Source: Manihot esculenta (taxonomy: Eukaryota > Streptophyta > Magnoliopsida > Malpighiales > Euphorbiaceae). From it: a DNA stretch of 64,000 bases. The stretch is taken from NCBI RefSeq assembly GCF_001659605.2, contig NC_035170.2, positions 26,888,020 through 26,952,019 on the forward strand. The letters run 5' to 3'. The position numbers and the translations under genes were made by a program. How positions within the stretch are numbered: the first letter of the stretch is position 1; the number at the start of each line of letters is the position of its first letter. The notes beneath the pieces were generated by a model. It made no database searches. It was not told where the DNA came from and worked only from the letters and a program-made list of their open reading frames with translations. Positions 45,563 to 58,357 of the stretch are shown one piece after another.

Positions 45563-47703
45563 TGTAATACCCGGCTAGAGTCTGGCATCGGAATTCTACT
45601 TTCCGGTGGAATCTGGAATGTCGGAATCCTCAAAAAGGGGTAATTTTTATGTTTTTCTAAAGTAATGTAGTATGTTTTAATGTTTTAAAGTTGAATTGAA
45701 ATGAGTTTTTGAAAGAAAAGAACCAAGGCAGAAAAGTAAGGTTCGGCCGCCGAAGGTAATGTTCGGCCGCCGAACATGAGCGAGTTTCAGCCCCCGAAGG
45801 TTAGTTTCGGCCGCCGAACATTGCATGGTTTTGCTGCCTCCGAAGCCTCATTAGGCCCCCGAACCTGAGGCGGTTTGCCACCTATACATTGTCTTACGCT
45901 CGGTGGAAAGGACAAGTGTTGCTTTCCTTTCGCTCTCAGAGGTAAGACCATGCTCTCCTTAGGTTTTCTTCATGATTTCATCAAATCATGCAAGCTTTTA
46001 ATGGTTTTGATGTTGTTTTTGAAGGTTTTGAGCTTTAAACACAAAGTTTTGAAGTTTGGAGAGTTTGAAGAAGATTTCTTCATATCTTCACGTTAGGATC
46101 GTTCATCTTCTTGTTTTCAAGAGGTAAGTGAAGATCCTAAACCTGTTTATATATTTTGTGAAGGTTTTATGGGGTTTGCATGGTTAGAAATGTATGTTTA
46201 GGTTTAAGATAAAGTTTGGTGAGTTCTTGGAGTTTTGTTGATGGAAATTGTATATGTGTTATGTGTGTTGTTGTGATGGGGTTTTAAGGTAGTTTTTGAC
46301 CCCTTTGAGCATATGCCTGGACGTATCCATATTGAGGAGTTGAGTTGTTGAGTTGGGAGAAGTTTAGTGCATGTTGGCGAGAGGCGGAGCAAGTTTCTGC
46401 CTTGCTGATGAACTCAGCTTCGGCCGCCGAAAGTAGAGATTCGGCCGCCGAAGGTGCTTGAGTTTCGGCTCTGGAGAGGACATTCGGCCGCTGAACCTGC
46501 TGCCGAAAGTGCCCTGTCCAGCCTTCCTTTGCTTAAGGGGATTCTTGGGGGAGTTTTATAGAGTTGTTCTTGAGCTAGTTTGGTCCCTCATTTGAGTCCA
46601 TATGTGTAGGCACAGACCAGGGAAACCAGAGAGTTCAGCAGTAAGTACTGCTTCAGAACCTGCAGAGTCAGTTCAGAGTTAGCCAGAGGTGAGTGGAACT
46701 AAACTTAATTCTTTTAATTGAGAAATGAAATGCTTTTAGCATCACTCATGCATCATGAGTATGCAGTAAGTTGTTGCATTAGAACCCACGAATATGTTGC
46801 ATTGCATAGTTATTTGTTAATGTGGGTGATTGCTGAATGATCCAATAGTTCCAGACAGGAAGTCCAGGACCCCATTCTACGGCCTGGCAGGTATAGGAAG
46901 TCTAGGACCCCATTCTACGGCCTGGCAGGTATAGGAAGTCCAGGACCCCATTCTACGGCCTTGCAGGTATAGTAAAGACCAGGTGCCCAGTTTATGCCCT
47001 GGCAAATGGTGAGTACAAGTGTTATATACACCTATACATATACAGTACAGGAAGACCAGGACCCCAATCTACGGCCTGGCAAGGAACAGTTACTGGGACT
47101 ATGTGGTGACAGGTTTACCCTTGATGTGAATTGTCTGTGTTATGATGCATTTCATAAGATCATGTTTTAATGACTTGTTTATTTGTTCTACTCACTGGGC
47201 TATAGAGCTCATCCCACTCCCTTAATCCCAGTCTTGCAGGTTCAGTGTACAGGCTGTATAGGGATAGATCAGAAGTGCACAGGAAGAGTAAAGAGTTTTG
47301 TAATAGTATAGAGTGGACATGTAAAGTTAAAGAGATGTAATAGTTGTGTATAAAGTTAGAATTGTGCTTGACTTAGTTATTTTGTGTTGTAAATCTTTTA
47401 TATACATGGTCTGTTTATGTCACTGTTTTACAGAATATGTGATAAACCAGGCTTAACAGGTATGAGTTAACCCATCTAGAGCAAGCTCTAGTCAGGGGTA
47501 CAGAGTACAGAGTACAGAGATTGTGCATGCACAGGTTGAGCCATGGTTCAGAGAAAGAAAGTTTTTATTCTCACAGAAAATATATGATCATGTACGAGAT
47601 TTTACAGGTACACAGAGGGTATAGCAGGCTTGCTACGGGTTCTGGCGGCCTTAAGCCAACCTGAATCCTAGCGCCGGTGACGGTCCATTTTGGGGTCGTT
47701 ACA
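45563..47703 (+). mobile_element. 5' LTR of element D
   Basis: 2141 bp. A weak TATA (CTATACATTG) near 45880 is preceded by TTCGGCCGCCGAA palindromes at 45743-45820. Leader splice candidates: GAGGTAAGT near 46120, TGTGTAG ending 46609, CAGAG|GTGAGT at 46689, CTTGCAG near 47240. Four copies of CCAGGACCCCATTCTACGGC at 46860-47080. Confidence 0.93.
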
Positions 47704-47706
47704 GAT

Positions 47707-47718
47707 TGGTATCAGAGC
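47707..47718 (+). promoter_or_regulatory. Primer binding site of element D (tRNA-Met)
   Basis: TGGTATCAGAGC, three bases after the 5' LTR. Confidence 0.92.
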
Positions 47719-47906
47719 CCTAGGTTCACATGGTCGGACCTATAGAGAGAGTGTCGGGCTCATAGAGGTTACAGTTGGTCAAGCACAATAGGAAATCATG
47801 TCCACTAGGATAGGATGTTGAGTCTTGTCTATATATATGCCATGATTATGCATGTGCTGTTTATATGCTGATGTGTTATATTATGTGCTTTGTTTTCAAA
47901 GATAAG

Positions 47907-50900
47907 ATGCGAGGAACTCGTCGATCAACTAGATTGACTGGAGTCCCACCAGATAGAGAGAGAGTAGATGCTCAACTTCCTATATTGCCAAGGGCAAGAT
48001 CTCAGAGATCAAGCAGGGAGGGAACGTCAATGGACCCTAGAAGGTCTTTAGACGAGAGCAGAAGAGGCATAGTTAGGGGAGGAAGATCGTAGGAAGCGAG
48101 GGAAGCTATGGAGGTAGAACAGTCCATGGATGAAAGCATGGGTGTGGACAGGTATGAAGAGGGTATGGGAGAGTCTCAGGGAGGCACTCAGGCCTCGGGG
48201 TTTGGTTATCCATCCTCTTCTCAGGACCCAGATTATTCGATGGGAGATACGTCGGAGTACTCTAGTTTTATCCCATATCCTACTTACATGCCATATATGC
48301 CTTATCCTCATTATTACCCACCATATCCCATGTATCCACCCTCACCTATTCATCAAAGTGCAGCATACTCAGAACCAAATGAACCAGTACCTCCACTACA
48401 AACAGAACCAGTAGCTCCTGTTGTTCAAAGACAACCTAGTTCATCTGAGGGAAGTAAGGTGAAAATGACAGAATACTTGAAATTGGATGCTCCTCAGTTT
48501 AACACAGGAGATGATCCATTTGAATACCTCAGAACTGTGAAGATGATAACTGATGAGTTGGGAGCTGATGACAGTAGAGCCATTGAGATGGCAGGGTTCA
48601 CACTCAAATGTAAGAAAGCTCGAGAATGGTTCAAGAACTATGTGGAGCCCAGAATGGACAGCATGTCATGGAGAGAGTTCGCCAATGAATTTGCAGGGTG
48701 GGCTTTTCCTGACAGTTCTAGGGAGATGAAAGTGATAGAATTTGAGCAGTTGAGACAGACAGACGAGATGAGTGTTGATGAATTTACAGATAAGTTCCTG
48801 GATTTGCTTTAGTATGTGGGTCAAGCCTATGATACTGATCAGAAGAAGGCAAGGAGATATACTATGAGACTTCATCCCAGGTATTCTTCCTTGATTCTTC
48901 CAGTAGAGAAGGAGAGTTTCCACTCTATAGTGGATGCAGCCAGGAAGATGGAGGCAAGTGCCAATATTCAAAAACAGTCAAGGGCACAAGCTTCGGGTTC
49001 TAAGACCCCTAGTACAGGAATATCAGGCAGCAAGAGGTGGGAAAATGTAAAAGGAATGAAGAAAAAGTTCTGGAGTAAAGCCAAGTTTAGTCTGGGAATG
49101 GGTAGTGGCTCAAGCTCTGGCACAACTAGTCCAGTATGTAGAAGATGTGGGAGACCACATAGGGGAGCTTGTCAGTTGGGATCTACAGCTTGTTATAAAT
49201 GTGGACAGGAAGGGCATTTTGCTCGGGAATGTCCTCAGGCGACTTTTGTTGCACCATCCCAGCAGATGAGTTCAGGCAGTGTAGTACAGCTAGCAGCTCC
49301 AGTCATGCCTCAGAGTAGTGGCAGAGGTAGAGGGAGAGGGGCAGCCTCTACTTCAGCAGCAGGTTCCTGAGGTGCAAATCCGGTAGCCCCAGCACGGATT
49401 TTCACAGTGACTCAGGAGGAGGCTAATGCATCGAACACAGTGGTAGCAGGTAATCTTATCATTGGGTGTTCTGATGTATATGCTTTGATGGACCCCGGTG
49501 CTTCTCATTCTTTTATTGCTTCGAGAGCCATAGAGAGGTTGGGTTTGATCATTTCTGAGTTAGAGTATCCTCTCTGGGTCAGTGGACCCAAGTGCGACCC
49601 ATCAGTGGCAGTGTCAGTCTGTCATTTCAGTCCAGTGTTCATAGAGGGTAGATGCCTTCCAGCTGACCTTGTGGTTCTAGATTTGACTGATTTTGATATC
49701 ATTCTAGGGATGGATTGGCTATCTGTATATGGTGCTACCTTGGACTGCAGAGACAAGGTAGTTAGTCTCAGAGACCAGGATGGGTCAGAGTGTGTCTTCA
49801 GAGGAGACAGGAGAGGTACACCCAGAGGTTTGATTTCAGCCCTTCAGGCTCGTCGGTTGCTTAGGAGGGGTTGTCAGGGGTTTCTAGCTCATGTGAGGGA
49901 GCTAGACAGTCAGGTTAGGGAACCAGCCTCGATACTAGTAGTCTGAGAATTTCCAGATGTTTTCCCAGACGAACTTCCAGAACTACCACCTGATAGGGAG
50001 ATAGAGTTTGAAATTGAATTGCTACCTGATACCAGACCTATCTCTATTCCTCCCTACAGGATGGCGCCAGCAGAGTTAAAAGAGTTGAAAGAGCAGTTGC
50101 AGAATTTGGTAGATAAGGGTTTCATCCGCCCTAGTACCTCACCTTGGGGTGCTCCAGTGCTTTTCGTCAGAAAGAAGGATGGATCCCTTAGACTTTGTAT
50201 CGACTACAGACAGTTGAACAAGGTCACTACCAAGAATAGATATCCTTTACCTAGGATTGATGATCTATTTGACCAGCTAGCTAGAGCAGGTTGTTTTTCT
50301 AAAATAGATCTACGGTCTGGATATCATCAAATGAGAGTTAGAGAGGCAGATGTGCCTAAGACAGCTTTCAGGACCAGATATGGGCATTATGAGTTCTTAG
50401 TGATGCCGTTCGGGTTAACTAACGCCCCTGCAGCATTCATGGATCTCATGAATAGAGTTTTCAGTGAGTATCTGGATCACTTTGTTATTGTTTTCATTGA
50501 TGATATCTTGGTGTATTCCAGAGATGCAGAGGAGCATGCCCAGCATCTGAGGACAGTTCTGCAGACACTGAGAGAGCGTGGATTGTATGCCAAGTTCTCA
50601 AAGTATGAGTTTTGGTTGAGGAGCATTTCCTTATTGGGACACGTGGTGTCAGCAGAAGGTATTGAGGTAGACCCCAAGAAGATAGAGGTTGTAGCTAACT
50701 GGCCCAGACCCACTACAGTGACTGAGATTAAAAGCTTTTTGGGACTGGCAGGTTACTACAGGAGGTTCGTTCAGGACTTCTCGAAGATAGCTGCTCCTAT
50801 GACCAAACTGACTCAGAAGAACCAGAAGTTTATCTGGTCAGATCAGTGCGAAGAGAGCTTTGAGGAGCTCAAGAGGAGATTGACAACAGCACCAGTGCTA

Positions 50901-52835
50901 GCTCTGCCTGTTAGTAATGAAGATTTCACAGTGTTCTGTGATGCGTCTTGAGTGGGATTGGGTTGTGTTTTGATGCAGAATGACAGGGTGATTGCTTATG
51001 CTTCTAGATAGTTGAAGAAGCACGAGTTGAATTACCCCACCCATGACCTAGAGATGGCAGCAGTTATCTTTGCACTCAAGATGTGGAGGCATTACCTTTA
51101 CTGGGTTAGATGCGAGATCTTTACTGATCACAAGAGTTTGCAGTACATCTTGAGCCAGAGAAAGCTGAATTTGAGGCAGAGAAGATGGGTAGAATTGCTC
51201 AGTGATTATGATTGTAAGATCCAGTATCATCCGGGTAAGGCGAATGTTGTGGCAGACGCCTTAAGCTGGAAATCACTAGGCAGTTTGTCCCATATAGCAG
51301 CAGAGCGGAGACCAGTAGTGATGGAGCTTTACCAGCTCATCGATGAGGGGTTACAGTTAGAATTGTCTGGTACAGGTGCGTTGATAGTACAGATGAGAGT
51401 GACACCTGTGTTTCTAGAGCAGATAGCTCAGAAACAGCATGAGGACCCAGAATTAATGAAAATTGCCAGGACTGTTCAGTCAGGCAACAGTGCAGAGTTC
51501 ATATTTGATAGCAAAGGGATCCTCCGTTATGGGAGTCGACTTTGTGTACTAGATGATAGTCGTTTGAAGGAAGACATTATGAGGGAAGCTCATAATGCGA
51601 GATATAGTGTTCACCCAGGAGCCACCAAGATGTATCGAGATCTGAAGAGGGTATATTGGTGGCCAGCCATGAAGAAAGAAGTGGCGCAATTTGTGACAGC
51701 CTGTGAGGTTTGCCAGAGGGTGAAATTAGAACATCAGAAGCCGGCTGGAATGCTTAACCCACTGCCGATTCCAGAGTGGAAATGGGAGAACATAGTTATG
51801 GATTTTGTAGTGGGCTTACCGGCAGCGTCCAACAGGATAGACTCCATATGGGTGATTGTGGACAGACTCACGAAATCTGCTCATTTCATTCCAGTAGGGA
51901 GTAACTATTCTGTAGATAAACTGGCACAGGTTTATGTGGACGAGATAGTGAGGTTACATGGAGTCCCAGTGTCTATAGTCTCAGACAGAGGACCTCAGTT
52001 CACCTCCAGATTTTGGCGAAGTCTGCAGAGAGCCATGGGCACAAGGTTAGATTTTAGTACTGCTTTCCACCCATAGACTGATGGGCAGTCAGAGAGGACC
52101 ATCCAGACCATAGAGGATATGCTCAGGATGTGTGTGTTAGACTTTGGCGGTTCTTGGAAGCAACATCTACCTTTGGTGGAGTTTGCCTACAATAACAGCC
52201 ATCATGCTAGCATTGGGATGGCTCCTTATGAAGCATTATATGGGAGGAAGTGCAGATCACCAGTTTGCTGGGAAGAGGTAGGAGAGAAGACTCTTGCAGG
52301 GCCAGAGTTAGTAGAGATTACCAGCAGAACAGTGCCTGTGATCAGAGAGAGGATTAGAACAGCTCAGAGCAGGCAGAAAAGCTATGCAGACATTCGCAGG
52401 AAACAGATAGAGTTTCAGGAGGGAGATTGGGTATTGCTGAAGGTGTCTCCAATGAAAGGAGTGGTTCGTTTTGGGAAGAAAGGTAAACTAGCTCCACGGT
52501 ACATTGGACCCTTTGAGATTTTGCAGAGGATCGAAAATGTGTCGTATAAACTGGATTTACCTACTTCTATGAAGAGAATTCACCTGATATTTCATGTTTC
52601 TATGCTACGAAAGTTTGTGTCAGATCCGGATAAGGTTCTTAGTGAGCCTGATATAGAGGTCCTTGGAGATCTCACCTATATAGAGCAGCCAGTGCGGATT
52701 CTAGACACACAGATCAGACAGCTAAGAAACAAGGAGATTCCGATGGTGAAAGTCCTGTGGAACCACCATAATCTAGAAGAGTGTACTTGGGAGACACGGG
52801 AGTCTATGCTCCAGCAGTATCCATATCTGTTTTGA
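47907..52835 (+). pseudogene. gag-pol: gag-pol of element D, seven in-frame stops, no frameshift
   Basis: Start MRGTRRSTRLTGVP at 47907; stop at 52833-52835. All pieces are in the same frame, with stops at 48090, 48810, 49368, 49944, 50949, 51009 and 52074. At least three sit where A or B has CAG or where CGA is a plausible ancestor. Domains: gag core (DDPFEYLRTVKMITDELGAD), zinc knuckles (CRRCGRPHRGAC and CYKCGQEGHFAREC), protease [18 protein letters not shown], RNase H DHKSLQY, integrase head and core ([18 protein letters not shown]), and chromodomain ([20 protein letters not shown]). Catalytic motifs are mostly kept, e.g. FCDAS of RNase H lies right before a stop. Not translatable as a whole. 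Confidence 0.92.
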
Positions 52836-52901
52836 GGTTAGTTTTCTCTTTTTTATGTGTTTATTTGTTTGTTTTAGGAACATTCGAGGACGAATGTTCT
52901 T

Positions 52902-52913
52902 AAGGGGGGAGAA
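52902..52913 (+). promoter_or_regulatory. Polypurine tract of element D
   Basis: AAGGGGGGAGAA directly before the 3' LTR, as in A. Confidence 0.9.
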
Positions 52914-55060
52914 TGTAATACCCGGCTAGAGTCTGGCATCGGAATTCTACTTTCCGGTGGAATCTGGAATGTCGGAATCCTTAAAAAGGGGTAATTTTTA
53001 TGTTTTTCTAAAGTAATGTAGTATGTTTTAATGTTTTAAAGTTGAATTGAAATGAGTTTTTGAAAGAAAAGAACCAAGGCAGAAAAGTAAGTTTCGGCCG
53101 ACGAACATGAGCGAGTTTCGGCCCCCGAAGGTTAGTTTCGGCCGCCGAACGTTGCATGGTTTTGCTGCCTCCGAAGCCTCATTAGGCCCCCGAACCTGAG
53201 GCGGTTTGCCACCTATACATTGTCTTACGCTCGGTGGAAAGGACAAGTGTTGCTTTCCTTTCGCTCTCAGAGGTAAGACCATGCTCTCCTTAGGTTTTCT
53301 TCATGATTTCATCAAATCATGCAAGCTTTTAATGGTTTTGATGTTGTTTTTGAAGGTTTTGAGCTTTAAACACAAAGTTTTGAAGTTTGGAGAGTTTGAA
53401 GAAGATTTCTTCATATCTTCACGTTAGGATCGTTCATCTTCTTGTTTTCAAGAGGTAAGTGAAGATCCTAAACCTGTTTATATATTTTGTGAAGGTTTTA
53501 TGGGGTTTGCATGGTTAGAAATGTATGTTTAGGTTTAAGATAAAGTTTGGTGAGTTCTTGGAGTTTTGTTGATGGAAATTGTATATGTGTTATGTGTGTT
53601 GTTGTGATAGGGTTCTAAGGTAGTTTTTGACCCCTTTGAGCATATGCCTGGACGTATGCATGTTGAGGACTTGAGTTGTTGAGTTGGGAGAAGTTTAGTG
53701 CATGTTGGCGAGAGGCGGAACAAGTTTCTGCCTTGCTGATGAACTCAGCTTCGGCTGCCGAAAGTAGAGATTCGGCCGCCGAAGGAGCATGAGTTTCGGC
53801 TCTAGAGAGGACATTCGGCCGCCGAACCTGCTGCCTAAAGTGCCCTGTCCAGCCTTCCTTTGCATGCTTTGCATGATTGTTTTAGGGTGTTTAAGGGGAT
53901 TCTTGGGGAGTTTTATAGAGTTGTTCTTGAGCTAGTTTGGTCCCTCATTTGAGTCCATCTGTGTAGGCACAGACCAGGGGAACCAGAGAGTTCAGCAGTA
54001 AGTACTGCTTCAGAACCTGCAGAGTCAGTTCAGAGTTAGCCAGAGGTGAGTGGAACTAAACTTAATTCTTTTAATTGAGAAATGAAATGCTTTTAGCATC
54101 ACTCATGCATCATGAGTATGCAGTAAGTTGTTGCATTAGAACCCACGAATATGTTGCATTGCATAGTTATTTGTTGATGTGGGTGATTGTTGAATGATCC
54201 AATAGTTCCAGACAGGAAGTCCAGGACCCCATTCTACGGCCTAGCAGGTATAGGAAGTCCAGGACACCATTCTACGGCCTGGCAGGTATAGGAAGTCCAG
54301 GACCCCATTCTACGGCCTAGCAGGTATAGTAAAGACCAGGTGCCCAGTTTATGCCCTGGCAAATGGTGAGTACAGGTGTTATATACACCTATACATATAC
54401 AGTACAGGAAGACCAGGACCCCAATCTACGGCCTGGCAAGGAACAGTTACTGGGACTATGTGGTGACAGGTTTACCCTTGATGTGAATTGTTTGTGTTAT
54501 GATGCATTTCATAAGATCATGTTTTAATGACTTGTTTATTTGTTCTACTCACTGGACTATAGAGCTCATCCCACTCCCTTAATCCCAGTCTTGCAGGTTC
54601 AGTGTACAGGCTGTACAGGGATAGATCAGAAGTGCACAGGAAGAGTAAAGAGTTTTGTAATAGTATAGAGTGGACATGTAAAGTTAAAAAGATGTAATAG
54701 TTGTGTATAAAGTTGGAATTGTGCTTGACTTAGTTATTTTGTGTTGTAAATCTTTTATATACATGGTCTGTTTATGTCACTGTTTTACAGAATATGTGAT
54801 AAACCAGGCTTAACAGGTATGAGTTAACCCATCTAGAGCAAGCTCTAGTCAGGGGTACAGAGTACAGAGTACAGAGATTGTGCATGCACAGGTTGAGCCA
54901 TGGTTCAGAGAAAGAAAGTTTTTATTTTCACAGAAAATATATGATCATGTACGAGATTTTACAGGTACACAGAGGGTATAGCAGGCTTGCTACGGGTTCT
55001 GGCGGCCTTAAGCCGACCTGAATCCTAGCGCCGGTGACGGTCCATTTTGGGGTCTTTACA
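52914..55060 (+). mobile_element. 3' LTR of element D
   Basis: 2147 bp; same layout as the 5' copy, with one palindrome-containing stretch (about 23 bp around GTTCGGCCGCCGAAGGTAAT) lost near 53100 and an extra ~24 bp near 53870-53890 (TGCATGCTTTGCATGATTGTTT). It ends GGTCTTTACA, one base different from the 5' end GGTCGTTACA. Confidence 0.92.
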
Positions 55061-55204
55061 TGTATGATATGATATGATTAAGAGAAAGACCAGAAGTGGC
55101 ATGTACTACGCCCCTGGCATGATTGGATTATGTAGAGGGCTATTGGTGACAAGTCCATCTTTGATGTGAACTGGTTGTGATGTGATGCATTCCATATTAG
55201 CATA
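55061..55204 (+). mobile_element. Element C LTR, second piece between D and E
   Basis: Starts with the second TGTAT copy and continues with ATGATATGATTAAGAGAAAGAC and GAGGGCTATTGGTGACAAGT, matching the A LTR near 24480-24550. It is interrupted again at 55204 by element E; the rest of C is outside the window. Confidence 0.85.
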
Positions 55205-57316
55205 TGACAGAACGGTTGTCGAAGCCGGTCAAAATAAATAACCTTTTTAACTACCAACAATATTAAAACTGTAGACAGTGGTAAAAGGATCGTATCCACA
55301 GGGAATTGATACTTATTTACCTTCCTTGAGTAGACCAAATGAACAAACAGAAAATAAATAAACAATGAAAATAAATTGCGAGTAAAGTAAATATGGGGGG
55401 TTTGAGATTGATTTGATTAAACTAATGGTGGAAACAATAAAGTAAAGCAAATAATAAAAATAAAGAGAAAACAAATAAGAGAAAAGCTCTAGTTGAAGAT
55501 TTGGATTCACTTTAGTTGATGAGATTGATCATTGACTCATATGTTCCTTTGTTGATTCAATAAATTGGCCATGGAGATTGAAGAAGCTTCTCACATCCAT
55601 TATCTCTCTTTTAGGTTAAATCAATTAGGGATAGTCCTCCAATTAATTACTAATTAACAATTGCCAAAGAACGTCTTTGAGCCACAGGCCTTATACAATA
55701 GTCAATCGCATAAAGAAATAGAGAGAACCAATTCTAGTCACCCACATGCATGGAGACAACACTAGATCATGCAATTTCCTTGGTTTTTACACCAAGTGTT
55801 CTTATATTTGAGCAATCCAAGCAAATACGGACTAAGATTATTCAAACAACAATATATTACCTTGAAATCAAAGATCAATAGAGATCCGCACGACAAAGCA
55901 ATAATATCTTAAAGCACCAAATTACAAAGCAACTAAAGATTAACCATGTAGTTCAAGTCTCTCAATCCAAAAATACAACCAAAGTTTCACCAAATCCTCA
56001 ACTAGAAAAAGGGTTTCAGCCACTCATGGCTGAAACAAAAACTAAAAATAAAGAAAGGAAGAAAAAGAGAAGATGTCACTTGCAATCCCGTAGGTGTCTC
56101 CTAGGGGGAGTGTAAAGACCATGTAGAGGCTTCTTATATGGCTTTTTATAGTTAAAAAGTGTTGCCCTAGGTCATACTTACTGCCCAAGAGGTATTTTCT
56201 GCCCAAGATGTGTCTGAAAAGGAAAGAATCGCGCTTTTCGGCTTCAGAAGGAAGGCTACGCGAAAATGCACTGCGGAAGGAAGTTGATGCGCGCGGTTTG
56301 GTCTCATAAAGGGAAGGAGGCACAGATTGTGCTTCCTAAATAAGTTTAGATGCTGACCTTGCTTCCTAATTAGTGTAGAGGCTGCCCAAGGTGCTGCACA
56401 TGTGCAACTTGCTGCCCAAGTTGTTGTAAAAGAGGAAAGAATCGGACTGCAAGGCTTCAGAAGGAAGTTGGCGCGCAGATTGCCTTCAGAATAGGAAAGG
56501 AGCGTACCTTGTGCTTGAAAAGGAAGGAAGAGCGATCCAATGCTGCCAATAGAGGAAGAAAAGTCGTGGCTTGATGTTCATAAGGAAATATGCACGTACC
56601 AAGGCTTTCAGAAGAGGAAGGACGCGCAGATCATGCTTCCAGAAGAGGTGGCGCGCGCATGGATTGCAAAAGAGGCAGGAGAATGCAGTCATTAATGTGC
56701 AGAAGTGGAAAGATATATGTCCAGTCTTTCCTTTTTCGGTGGAGCCTTCGTTTGAATTTTGAATGCTGAATGTAGAAGAGGAAGAGCATCTCCTTGAGAT
56801 CTTGCTGCCTAAATAGGAAGATATGACTGCTGCAGTGTGTGCACATCTTTTGAACAAGGAAAGAAAGATCTGCGATTTGAATTTCAAATAATCTTCTGAC
56901 TGAGCTTTCCTTATTTGCTTTTGCTTCTGCACTTTCCTCATTTGAAGACTTTCCTTTTCTGAAAACTTGCCTTATTTGAAAGCCTTCCTCTCTTGGCACA
57001 TGTTCTAAATAAGGCAGGAAGGATTCTGCAGTTCGAATTTCGGGCAGTTTGCTGACTGTGCTTTTTGACTCTTTCCTTATTTGGCACTTTCCATATATGA
57101 AACTTTCCTTATTTGGAACTTTCCATATATGAAAACTTTCCTTTTCTGGAACTTTCCATATTTGGCACTTTTTGGCAGTTTTAAGAGCATTTTCTCCAGA
57201 ATGTCTTTTCACACCTAGTTTCTGCAAAACATGAACAAAACAACCAAATTAGGCAGAAAAGGTGCAAATAAGCATCATTAAGATCATGATAATATGGCCT
57301 AAAATGCTCTCTGTCA
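55205..57316 (-). mobile_element. LTR 1 of element E (tRNA-Asp primed, non-autonomous)
   Basis: Boundaries set by the ends TGACAGA (55205-55211) and TCTGTCA (57310-57316), which are inverse copies, and by flanking signals: on the plus-strand right side a pyrimidine run that is the complement of a polypurine tract. Length 2112 bp. It was inserted into the C LTR; the five bases GCATA at 55200-55204 are the likely target duplication. Compared with LTR 2 I count five substitutions and one 11-bp indel. No protein is encoded here. Confidence 0.85.
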
Positions 57317-57330
57317 AATACCCCCACACC
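57317..57330 (-). promoter_or_regulatory. Polypurine tract of element E
   Basis: Minus strand reads GGTGTGGGGGTATT next to the LTR. The same GGTGTGGGGGT string also occurs at 58256-58241, about 0.9 kb inside the element, just after the coding frame. Confidence 0.8.
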
Positions 57331-58357
57331 TAACCTTTTGCTTGTCCTCAAGCAAACAAACATAGTCAAACAAACTCTCTTTGGTTTGATCCTTATTTCC
57401 AATTAAGCTCTTACTCTAGTCCCCTATTTTGAAGCATTGCAATGAAGGATATATGCATCAAGGTTACTCACCTTCTTTCCTTGTTTCCCTTTACTTAACA
57501 TGGCTAGGATTGGTTTTCCTCAAGAGAGACCATGCATATTATATGTTAAGACTTTTTCTAGCTTTTGGTGTGACTTGCCCTTACCTTGAAGTACTTTATT
57601 CAGGCTTTTGCACTTTAGATCTTGCTTGGAAAGGTCACCAACCTATTTTTGATGTACTTTTAGATATTTCAGTTGGTCACCTATCCAAGTGGCTACTAGC
57701 CTTGTTCATAGTCTTTTGACCATTGGAACAGTTTTCTCTCTTTTTTTCTTTTTCTTTTTTTTTGTTTTTTTTTTATGCTTTTGAGGGCTTTGCCTTTGCT
57801 GAATTTTTTTTCTCTCAATGATTTGGGCAAATCAACACCTATTGCTAAATCAAGTCATGTTAAGTTCATTCACGCAATTTCATTTTTGTCATCTTCAATC
57901 GAGGGTCATCAGTATATTTTTCACCATTGGTAAGCTCAAGGATTCAATTCAAAAAGCAATTCCCAAACATGAATATATCTCATTGCAATTGATTCAACAT
58001 AGGTTTAAAGAGTCATCACATCAATGGGGTCATGGAAAGAAAGTTCATCCAACATAGCTCATCAGTTTGAGTAAAGCAAATCAAAACAGAAAACAAAAAA
58101 ACTGTGGCTAATCAAACGCAAATTGAAAGCAAACCCAAACTGAAAGGAAAAACTGAAAAGAAAACGCAAACTGAAAGGAAAGATGTGTCTAAAGCAAGCT
58201 AAGAATTAAAGTAAAACAAAAAATAAAATTTTCAGATTCCGCACCCCCACACCTAAATCATGCATTGTCCTCAATGTATAGAAAACATAAAAGAACAAAA
58301 GAAACTGAGTACTCCCCTGGTGTGGTATTGATGGTGCGATCCACTTGGCAATTTGCC

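Larger units (their letters stand above)
45563..55060 (+). mobile_element. Element D: Tekay-type Ty3/gypsy retrotransposon, plus strand
   Basis: LTRs 45563-47703 and 52914-55060, primer site 47707-47718, polypurine tract 52902-52913, one gag-pol frame with seven stops. Target duplication TGTAT at 45558-45562 and 55061-55065. It is a different subfamily from A/B: the LTR starts TGTAATACCCGGCTAGAGTC and is about 0.2 kb shorter. It is inserted inside the LTR of element C. Confidence 0.94.

Noticed and set aside
55078..57719. Frames of 60-200 codons in LTR 1 and LTR 2 of element E
   Set aside because: They occur in both LTRs with no conserved motif and no start context, so they look like chance frames in AT-rich LTR DNA.
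57737..57770. Poly-T run as the polypurine tract complement of element E
   Set aside because: It is not next to an LTR end; the CCCCCACACC run beside TCTGTCA at 57310-57316 fits better.
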